From the NCBI RefSeq assembly GCF_900129585.1, contig NZ_FQWF01000008.1, positions 124,001 through 188,000 on the forward strand: a stretch of DNA of 64,000 nt, in the 5' to 3' direction. The notes under the pieces were generated by a model. It did not search any database, was not told where the DNA came from, and saw nothing but the letters and a program-made list of their open reading frames with translations. This document shows, piece after piece, positions 57,527 to 64,000 of this stretch; position 1 is the first letter of the stretch, and the number at the start of each line of letters is the position of its first letter. The DNA is from Flavobacterium micromati. GTDB lineage: Bacteria > Bacteroidota > Bacteroidia > Flavobacteriales > Flavobacteriaceae. The translations under genes and the position numbers were made by a program.

Positions 57527-58228
57527 ATGCGAATATTTCTAAGTTGTTTTCTTTTTCTTTGCTTTTCATCTCTGTTTTCGCAAGAGATTGTAGCTCCTGA
57601 GATTATTCCTCTCGTAAAAGTTGATTCGCTTTATAGGGAAGATCAATTTTATATTGCGGTTTCGTATAATTTGTTGACAAATAGACCAGCAGGTATAACG
57701 CAAAATAAGTTTTCATCAGGTTTTAAAGCTGGTTTTTTAAGGGATATGCCTGTAAATAAATCCAGAACGATAGCTTTTGCTACAGGAATTGGATTTACTT
57801 ACGATAATTATAATGAGAATATGGCTATTACCGGTACAGCTCAAAATGCTGTGTACAATATTATTAAGACAACTGATAATTCCAGCAAAAATAAATTTTC
57901 CCAACTCACTGTTGACGTTCCCATCGAATTCAGATGGCGCAATTCAACTTTTCAAAGTCACAAGTTTTGGCGCATTTACACCGGAATAAAATTCAGTTAT
58001 TTACTGCATGACAGATCGGTTTTTACCAGTGAAAATAGCAAAGTTATAATTAAAGGGAATGATGATTTCAACAAATTTCAATATGGAGCATATATTGCAT
58101 CTGGATACAACACGATCAATTTATATGCTTATTATGGTTTAAATCCGCTTTTTCAATCGGCAATGATAAACGGACAAAAGGTAGATATGAGATCCGTAAA
58201 CCTTGGATTGATTTTTTATATTTTATAA
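57527..58228 (+). CDS. Outer-membrane beta-barrel protein (porin family, PorT-like fold)
   Basis: A 233-residue secreted protein with signal peptide (cleavage near SLFSQ). The mature part shows alternating beta-strands typical of small Bacteroidetes barrels: YIAVSYNLLTNRP, FSSGFKAGFLRDMPVNKSRTIAFATGIGFTYD, LTVDVPIEFRWRN, YTGIKFSYLL, and a C-terminal VNLGLIFYIL strand. It resembles the family that includes the T9SS protein PorT, but I cannot tell whether it is PorT itself. Its end overlaps the convergent membrane-protein gene by 6 bases. Confidence 0.82.
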   Translation: MRIFLSCFLFLCFSSLFSQEIVAPEIIPLVKVDSLYREDQFYIAVSYNLLTNRPAGITQNKFSSGFKAGFLRDMPVNKSRTIAFATGIGFTYDNYNENMAITGTAQNAVYNIIKTTDNSSKNKFSQLTVDVPIEFRWRNSTFQSHKFWRIYTGIKFSYLLHDRSVFTSENSKVIIKGNDDFNKFQYGAYIASGYNTINLYAYYGLNPLFQSAMINGQKVDMRSVNLGLIFYIL

Positions 58229-58843
58229 CCAGAGGACAAGTAAAAGAATTTGAGGAATCGCTCCTAAAAAAAATCCCATTGCAAGTTCTTTATTGGTATG
58301 CGCTTTCATCTCTAACCTTGAAGATGCGATGATACCATTGAGAAGAATTAAGGTTGCAACCGTCAAAATACTATTAATTTGAAAGTGCATACTCATACCA
58401 GTTATAAAAACAGTTAAAGAACTAATTCCTATCATGTGAAGGCTTGCCTTATAATAACCAAAAAGTAAAATCATTGCTAGCACGATACTAAACAATCCTC
58501 CCAACAGGAAAAAATGCAACTCAGGATAACGATCAATAGTAATGCTTTTTTTAACCAACAAAATAAGCAAAAAGCAATGAACCACGAGTGGAATTTTGCG
58601 CTCCGATATTTTAGACATCATTATTGTATCAACAGTTCCCATTGCTCGCAGAAGCACAAACACTAAAAGAGGAATGGCAATTGTGACAATTACTACTTGA
58701 AGAAGAATAAAAAATTTTTCTTGTGTTATAAAGTCCCCATTGCGATAAAATAAATACAGTAACGTTGCCATTGCCGGTATCAATATCGGATGGAAAACAT
58801 AAGAAAACGAAGGGAGAATTTTTTTCAACAGTACTGGTTTCAT
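58223..58843 (-). CDS. Multi-pass membrane protein, PAP2-phosphatase-like
   Basis: A 206-residue protein with about six hydrophobic helices. The pattern of a KISERKIPLVVH loop, an HMIGISSLTVFITGMSMHF helix and a C-terminal SRLEMKAHTNKELAMGF loop recalls the PAP2 phosphatase group, but the full catalytic set is not clear, so activity is doubtful. I start it at the ATG at 58843 (MKPVLLKKILPSF); an upstream ATG at 58867 is possible. No operon partner on this strand. Confidence 0.7.
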   Translation of the reverse strand: MKPVLLKKILPSFSYVFHPILIPAMATLLYLFYRNGDFITQEKFFILLQVVIVTIAIPLLVFVLLRAMGTVDTIMMSKISERKIPLVVHCFLLILLVKKSITIDRYPELHFFLLGGLFSIVLAMILLFGYYKASLHMIGISSLTVFITGMSMHFQINSILTVATLILLNGIIASSRLEMKAHTNKELAMGFFLGAIPQILLLVLWL

Positions 58844-59213
58844 TTTAACAAATATAACTAATCTCAAAAAGTGTACAACATATTGCAGTTGTTTCTGTGA
58901 AATTTATCACTGTTGAGAATCAGCAATTGAAAATGTTAATCCAAATTAGTAGGTTTTGTGCAAAGTAATCTTCATTCGCGTTAAGCGCTGATTTCAAAAT
59001 GGCATAAAATTATGGAATCTACTTATTTGAGAGAATAGAATTGAAGTTTACTAAGCGATTAAATAAAATACAGATTTGCGTATAATATTGGCTTAATACT
59101 TCTTTATCGATTGCTTCGTTTTGAAAAGAAGTGTTATTTTTGGTAAAGTTTACAACTTTAATAAAAGTTAGTTCGTCTGTTCAAAGATTTCCATTATAAT
59201 TTATTTTCATTCC
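58844..59213 (+). promoter_or_regulatory. murF-alr upstream region with promoter
   Basis: No gene. A TTG at 59111-59113, a 21-bp spacer and a -7 box TATTTTTG at 59135-59142 form a fair flavobacterial promoter about 70 bp ahead of the murF-alr start codon. The rest of the gap shows nothing recognisable. Confidence 0.55.
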
Positions 59214-61658
59214 ATGAATCCAAAAATAGTAAACAGTATTCAAAAAATAGAAGCTACGTTTATAGATAATAATTTTGCACTTACACTTGATGCAGTTTCT
59301 ATAGACAGTCGGTCGTTACAAAATGGTTCTCAGACTTTGTTTTTTGCATTGGTGGGATCTAATATTGATGCCCATATCTACGTTGAGGATTTAATAGATG
59401 TTGGCGTTCGTAATTTTGTGGTAACACACATTCCTAAAAATTGCGAAACAAAAGCTAACTTTTATGTCGTGAAAGACACGCTAATGGCTTTGCAGGATTT
59501 TGCAGCGCAGTATCGCAGTTTCTTTGATTTTCCTATTATCGGAATTACAGGAAGCAACGGAAAAACTATTGTAAAAGAGTGGCTAAACTTTTTATTAAGC
59601 CCAGATTTTAATGTAATTCGCAGTCCAAAAAGTTATAATTCACAGGTTGGTGTGCCTTTATCAGTCATTGCAATCAATGAGCAACACAATCTTGGGATTT
59701 TTGAAGCGGGAATTTCGGTCAGTACAGAAATGAAAAATTTGCAGAAAATTATAAAACCAACTTTAGGTGTTTTGACGAATATTGGGTCAGCACATGATGA
59801 AGGTTTTATCAATTTAGACGAAAAAATAAAAGAGAAAATGTCGCTTTTTCAAACTGCGGAAACGGTGATCTATCAAATGGACGAAAAAATTGAATCCTTT
59901 ATTTTTCCAATCGCAAATGCTTTTACGTGGAGTTTTATCAATAAAGACGCGGATGTTTTTGTTACCAAAAAAAAAATTGCTGAACTTACAATATTAAACA
60001 TTCAACATCGAAAAGAACATTTTGATGTAAAAATACCTTTTCAAGATCAAGCTTCTATCGAAAATGCGATTTCGTGTTTGATGGTTTTATTGTATTTTAA
60101 ATACGATCAGCAAACGATTCAAAACCGAATGCAATTGTTGTTTCCAGTGGAAATGCGTTTGAAAGTTAAAAACGGAATCAATAATTGCAGCATTATCGAT
60201 GATAGTTACAGCTCCGATTTTCAGTCTTTGAAAATAGCGTTGGATTTTCTAGAAAGCCAAAAACAATCGGGAAATAAAACAGTAATTATTTCAGATATTT
60301 TTCAGAGTGGTTTGACTATGGATGAATTGTACAGCAAGGTTTCGGATTTAATTATTTCTAATAAAATTAGTCGTGTGATAGGTATTGGCGAGACCATTTC
60401 AGAATACAAACATAAATTCGAGAACTGTGTTACCTATCAAAATACAGCTGAGTTTATAGCTGATTATGAGAATGTAGATTTTAGCAATGAAAGTATTTTG
60501 ATAAAAGGAGCACGATCGTTTCAGTTTGAACAAATCGTTCAATTATTAGAAGAGAAAACCCATGAAACTGTTCTCGAAATAAATTTGAATGCAATTAGTT
60601 ATAATTTAAATTTTTATAAAGCGAAGCTGAAACCTAATGTAAAAATTATGGTTATGGTGAAAGCTTTTGGATATGGAAATGGAGGATTTGAAATTGCAAA
60701 ATTATTAGAACATCACAAAGTAGATTACTTAGGTGTGGCTTTCGCCGATGAAGGAATTTCGCTAAAAAATTTGGGAATTCAGTTGCCAATCATGGTTTTA
60801 AATCCTGAAAATACGAGTTTTAGTGCGATAATTCAATATCAATTGGAGCCAGAAATATATAGTCTAAAAGGCCTACGCGCTTTCCTTAAAATTGCAGCGC
60901 AAAAAGAATTAAAACATTTTCCAATTCATATAAAAATTGATACTGGAATGCATCGCTTAGGCTTTGAAGCCAATACAATTGATGAATTAATTGCAGCTTT
61001 AAAGGGAAATCAAACCGTTAAAGTAAAAAGTATTTTATCACACATGGCAACAAGTGATGATATGCAACATATTGAATTTGCCAATTCGCAAATAGATTTA
61101 TATGAAAAATTATCCTCTAAATTGATTCGGGAATTACAAATACAACCGATTCGCCATTTGATGAATACCTCTGGAATTAGCAATTTTCCTAATGCGCAAT
61201 ATGATATGGTTAGGCTAGGAATAGGACTTTATGGAATTTCTAATGGTAGTGAAGAGCAAAAAAAACTAGAAAATGTAGGCACGTTAAAATCTATCATTTC
61301 GCAAATTAGAGCAATTCCAGCTGGAGACAGCGTAGGTTATGGACGAAAGTTCATGGCTGTAAAACCAACGACTGTTGCCACAATTCCAATAGGATATGCA
61401 GATGGAATTGCGAGAGGTTGGGGTAACGAACTTGGATTTGTTACTATCAAAAATAAAAAAGCCCCAATAATAGGTAATGTTTGTATGGATATGTTAATGG
61501 TTGATGTTACTGAAATTGATTGTAAAGAAGGTGATGCAGTGATCATTTTTGGTCAAAGTCCAACAGTCAATGAAATTGCCCGTGCCTTAAATACGATTCC
61601 GTATGAGGTGCTTACAAGTATATCGCAACGGGTAAAACGAGTATTTTATCGAGAATAA
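59214..61658 (+). CDS. Bifunctional MurF / alanine racemase
   Basis: An 814-residue fusion. Residues 1-450 are MurF, which joins D-Ala-D-Ala to the UDP-MurNAc-tripeptide; the ATP loop is GITGSNGKT (Lys117). Residues about 455-814 are alanine racemase, with PLP lysine Lys483 in VMVKAFGYGNG, the IKIDTGMHRLGF block and the late catalytic region GYGRKFMAV ... IGNVCMDMLMVDVT. One protein thus supplies D-alanine and uses the dipeptide made from it. From memory this fusion is common in Bacteroidetes. The MurF half looks diverged, and its loss of a full ligase activity cannot be excluded. Confidence 0.93.
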   Translation: MNPKIVNSIQKIEATFIDNNFALTLDAVSIDSRSLQNGSQTLFFALVGSNIDAHIYVEDLIDVGVRNFVVTHIPKNCETKANFYVVKDTLMALQDFAAQYRSFFDFPIIGITGSNGKTIVKEWLNFLLSPDFNVIRSPKSYNSQVGVPLSVIAINEQHNLGIFEAGISVSTEMKNLQKIIKPTLGVLTNIGSAHDEGFINLDEKIKEKMSLFQTAETVIYQMDEKIESFIFPIANAFTWSFINKDADVFVTKKKIAELTILNIQHRKEHFDVKIPFQDQASIENAISCLMVLLYFKYDQQTIQNRMQLLFPVEMRLKVKNGINNCSIIDDSYSSDFQSLKIALDFLESQKQSGNKTVIISDIFQSGLTMDELYSKVSDLIISNKISRVIGIGETISEYKHKFENCVTYQNTAEFIADYENVDFSNESILIKGARSFQFEQIVQLLEEKTHETVLEINLNAISYNLNFYKAKLKPNVKIMVMVKAFGYGNGGFEIAKLLEHHKVDYLGVAFADEGISLKNLGIQLPIMVLNPENTSFSAIIQYQLEPEIYSLKGLRAFLKIAAQKELKHFPIHIKIDTGMHRLGFEANTIDELIAALKGNQTVKVKSILSHMATSDDMQHIEFANSQIDLYEKLSSKLIRELQIQPIRHLMNTSGISNFPNAQYDMVRLGIGLYGISNGSEEQKKLENVGTLKSIISQIRAIPAGDSVGYGRKFMAVKPTTVATIPIGYADGIARGWGNELGFVTIKNKKAPIIGNVCMDMLMVDVTEIDCKEGDAVIIFGQSPTVNEIARALNTIPYEVLTSISQRVKRVFYRE

Positions 61659-61746
61659 CGTCCATTTTGAGTAGAAATTTAACAAATGTAAAATATTTAA
61701 TTATTTTCGCTTTGTAAAATTATTGGTAACAAATAACACCTAACGT

Positions 61747-62163
61747 ATGGGATTTTTTAGTGATTTTAAAGCATCTTTAATGAAAGGTGACGTTTTGAGT
61801 TTAGCCACTGCGGTGGTGATAGCTGCCGCTTTTGGTAAAATAGTTGGGTCAGCGGTAGATGATATCATTATGCCAATTGTAGGTTTAATAACAGGCGGAA
61901 TAGATTTTACTCAAAAATTTATTGCACTTGATGGTAGTAGTTATCCAACTCTTGCAGCTGCTAAAGCTGCAGGAGCCGCTGTAATTATGTATGGAAATTT
62001 TGTTCAAGCGGTTATTAATTTTGTAATTATTGCGTTCTTTATTTTTGTAGTTCTACGAGCTGTTGAAAAAACGAGGAAAAAGGAAGTTGTTGTAGTCGCT
62101 GCGCCAGCTGGTCCAACGCAGGAAGAATTACTAACCCAAATTAGAGATTTGTTAAAAAAGTAA
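61747..62163 (+). CDS. mscL: Large-conductance mechanosensitive channel MscL
   Basis: A 138-residue channel protein that opens under membrane tension to release solutes. The N-terminal amphipathic helix and first pore helix [35 protein letters not shown] are fully typical, the second membrane helix is [21 protein letters not shown], and the C-terminal charged bundle is [13 protein letters not shown]. It is a single gene followed by its own terminator. Confidence 0.97.
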   Translation: MGFFSDFKASLMKGDVLSLATAVVIAAAFGKIVGSAVDDIIMPIVGLITGGIDFTQKFIALDGSSYPTLAAAKAAGAAVIMYGNFVQAVINFVIIAFFIFVVLRAVEKTRKKEVVVVAAPAGPTQEELLTQIRDLLKK

Positions 62164-62212
62164 TTTCCGCTACATTATATATTCTAATTTATCCTGAATT
62201 GATTTCAGGTCT

Positions 62213-62242
62213 AAACCGCTTCTTAACTGAGGCGGTTTTTCT
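62213..62242 (+). terminator. Rho-independent terminator of mscL
   Basis: The arm AAACCGC (62213-62219) pairs with GCGGTTT (62232-62238) and a T-run follows. A second hairpin, CCTGAA/TTTCAGG at 62193-62209, lies just before it and resembles a common flavobacterial repeat word. Confidence 0.85.
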
Positions 62243-62333
62243 TTATCAATTTTTTTAACCTTTACCGTAATAGACAAATCAATTCAGTTAGTTTGTTACA
62301 ATTATAACATTTTGTTATTTTTTGTTAGTGCAC

Positions 62334-62363
62334 TTGTCGTGATCTTAATATTATGTATTTTTG
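62334..62363 (+). promoter_or_regulatory. asd promoter (TTG-N19-TATTTTTG)
   Basis: TTG at 62334-62336, a 19-bp spacer and the -7 box TATTTTTG at 62356-62363 match the flavobacterial promoter consensus. The start codon lies 36 bp further on, giving a leader of about 30 bases. Confidence 0.7.
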
Positions 62364-62399
62364 CCATTCAAAATTCATATTCAATATTAAATAAATACT

Positions 62400-63395
62400 A
62401 TGAAAATAGCTGTTGTAGGCGCTACCGGAATGGTTGGCGAAGTGATGTTAAAAGTGTTAGCAGAGAGAAATTTTATTGCTGAAACAGATGAGTTAATTCT
62501 CGTAGCATCTGAGCGATCTGTGGGAAAACAAATTGAGTACAACGGAAAATCACTTACTGTTGTAGGTTTACAAACCGCTGTTGACATGAAAGCTGACATC
62601 GCTTTATTCTCAGCAGGTGGCGAAACATCTCTAGAATGGGCTCCAAAATTTGCAGCAGCAGGAACAACAGTTATCGATAATTCATCAGCTTGGCGAATGG
62701 ATCCAACTAAAAAATTAATTGTTCCTGAAATTAATGCAAGCGAATTAACGAAAGATGATAAAATTATAGCAAATCCAAATTGCTCAACGATCCAAATGGT
62801 CTTAGTGTTGGCACCTTTGCATAAAAAATATAATATTAAACGCGTTATTGTTTCCACTTATCAATCCATTACAGGAACAGGTGTAAAAGCAGTCCAGCAA
62901 TTAGAAAATGAATATGCTAACATTAAAGGCGAAATGGCGTATAAATATCCAATTCACCGAAATGCTATACCACAATGTGATTCATTTGAAGATAATGGAT
63001 ACACTAAAGAAGAAATGAAACTTGTGCGTGAAACCAAAAAAATATTAAGCGATAATACAATTGCCGTTACAGCAACTGCGGTTCGGGTGCCCATTGTAGG
63101 CGGACACAGTGAAGCGGTAAACGTCGAGTTTACTAATGATTTTGACGTTGATCAGGTGAGAAACATTTTGCATCATACCGATGGCGTAGTGGTTCAAGAC
63201 AACAATGATACCTACACGTATCCAATGCCCATGTATGCACAAGGAAAAGATGACGTTTTTGTGGGTAGAATTCGTCGTGATGAAAGCCGAGAAAACACAC
63301 TAAATATGTGGATTGTAGCTGACAATTTGAGAAAAGGAGCAGCTACGAATACGATACAAATTGCAGAGTATTTAGTAGCTAATAATTTAGTATAA
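62400..63395 (+). CDS. asd: Aspartate-semialdehyde dehydrogenase
   Basis: A 331-residue enzyme that reduces aspartyl phosphate to the semialdehyde for lysine/diaminopimelate, threonine and methionine synthesis. The NADP site is MKIAVVGATGMVGEVML, the catalytic cysteine is Cys128 in ANPNCSTIQMV, and the proton-relay histidine is in GGHSEAVNVEF. It has the usual length and its own promoter. Its product feeds diaminopimelate into the peptidoglycan precursor that MurF uses, though it is not in an operon with murF-alr. Confidence 0.97.
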   Translation: MKIAVVGATGMVGEVMLKVLAERNFIAETDELILVASERSVGKQIEYNGKSLTVVGLQTAVDMKADIALFSAGGETSLEWAPKFAAAGTTVIDNSSAWRMDPTKKLIVPEINASELTKDDKIIANPNCSTIQMVLVLAPLHKKYNIKRVIVSTYQSITGTGVKAVQQLENEYANIKGEMAYKYPIHRNAIPQCDSFEDNGYTKEEMKLVRETKKILSDNTIAVTATAVRVPIVGGHSEAVNVEFTNDFDVDQVRNILHHTDGVVVQDNNDTYTYPMPMYAQGKDDVFVGRIRRDESRENTLNMWIVADNLRKGAATNTIQIAEYLVANNLV

Positions 63396-63542
63396 AAATT
63401 CAGTTTTCAAAATAAACCAAGTTTTCTGGTAGAAAAACGAAGTTGTTTTTCTACAATTTTTTGAACTCATTTGTTTTTAGCAAATTTTATATTTTGTTAA
63501 AACAAATGGGTTTTTATTTCAGGATCGTTATATTTGCGCGAG

Positions 63543-63887
63543 ATGAAAAAGAAGTTTTCCATATTTAGTTTTGTATTAACGTTTACAGTATTATTTTCAA
63601 TGCTGTTTGAATCGTTGCACAAATACGAACATATAGCTGCACAACTTGCTGAAGTTCAGTGCGTGCATGAAAAAAATTCTGCGACAGAAATAACGCATCA
63701 ACATCACAATTATGATTTTTGTGGAGTTTGTGCTCATAAATTAAGCACTTTTACTTTCTCTTTTCAAACTGCTTTTGATTTAGTCGTTTTAGACCATTTT
63801 TCTAAAAGTGCTGATTTCAAATCAAAAGAAATTACACAATTCTTTAAGGGAAGCCTATTTGCGCTTCGCGGTCCACCCAACGTTTAA
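63543..63887 (+). CDS. Small His/Cys-containing secreted-type protein, possible metal-handling gene
   Basis: A 114-residue protein with an N-terminal hydrophobic helix (KKFSIFSFVLTFTVLFSML), a His-rich centre (HKYEHIA, ITHQHHNYDFCGVCAHKLS with CxxC), and the C-terminal signature LFALRGPP. Small proteins ending in LRxPP commonly precede TonB-dependent receptors for metals in Bacteroidetes; the downstream gene lies outside the window. A -7 box TATATTTG at 63529-63536 lies 6 bp before the start codon, so the mRNA may be leaderless. I prefer the ATG at 63543 to one at 63534 for that reason. Confidence 0.7.
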   Translation: MKKKFSIFSFVLTFTVLFSMLFESLHKYEHIAAQLAEVQCVHEKNSATEITHQHHNYDFCGVCAHKLSTFTFSFQTAFDLVVLDHFSKSADFKSKEITQFFKGSLFALRGPPNV

Positions 63888-64000
63888 ATTATATTTCACA
63901 AAGTATATCATTTTCAATTTTTGAAAGTGATTCACATGTTTATATATTTTGAACAACAAAAATGCAATCAAAAATTTTTAGTTTTTGCTGCTTCTGTTTG

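Noticed and set aside
62387..62857. 156-codon minus-strand frame opposite asd
   Set aside because: Fully antisense to the conserved N-terminal half of asd; a shadow frame.

Overview
The window looks like a chromosomal piece of a member of the Flavobacteriaceae, most likely Flavobacterium or a close relative. The evidence is low GC, TAnnTTTG-type -7 promoter boxes, few clear Shine-Dalgarno sites, a MurF-Alr fusion, type IX secretion (T9SS) type-B cargo with PorP/SprF and PorE-like partners, GLPGLI proteins, and short flavobacterial intergenic repeats. No plasmid or phage backbone and no transposase or integrase gene is visible.\n\nLayout. 1-9.6 kb: 3' part of the complex I operon (nuoF partial to nuoN), interrupted between nuoH and nuoI by a 301-bp gap with a structured element. 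10.1-10.8 kb: a DsbA/FrnE-type oxidoreductase. 10.8-12.84 kb: a dense array of hairpin-forming repeats. 13.5-26.4 kb: a surface-adhesin locus made of a small secreted protein, a 3062-residue T9SS type-B repeat protein, a PorP/SprF protein and an OmpA/PorE-like protein. 26.8-30.25 kb: a GLPGLI protein and its outer-membrane beta-barrel partner. 30.5-36.7 kb (minus strand): a TetR-TolC-adaptor-RND efflux operon, followed by yceI. 37.8-41.2 kb: polyprenyl synthetase, an AT-rich repeat array, a hypothetical gene and a PhoD-like phosphatase. 41.4-47.2 kb: a small secreted protein, sucA, a toxin-antitoxin-like cassette and sucB. 47.3-51 kb: small housekeeping genes (retropepsin-like, TatD, acyltransferase, asparaginase). 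51.05-56.9 kb: tRNA-Ser(GGA), a tandem array carrying the tRNA tail, a broken higB with intact higA, and a one-protein restriction-modification enzyme; together these look like a small defence island next to a tRNA. 57.5-63.9 kb: an outer-membrane barrel, a membrane protein, murF-alr, mscL, asd and a His-rich small protein.\n\nMost notable observations. (1) Two near-identical inverted-repeat operators lie over matching promoters of the efflux operon and of yceI, defining a probable two-promoter TetR regulon. (2) The restriction enzyme gene carries three in-frame segments that look like genome-wide palindromic repeats. (3) Both toxin-antitoxin neighbourhoods contain one gene stopped by a single in-frame nonsense codon (DUF4160 and HigB), while their partners remain open. 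(4) Three unrelated repeat arrays sit between genes at 10.8, 38.8 and 51.1 kb.\n\nFunctions are assigned from motifs read by eye and knowledge of the families; no database search was run.
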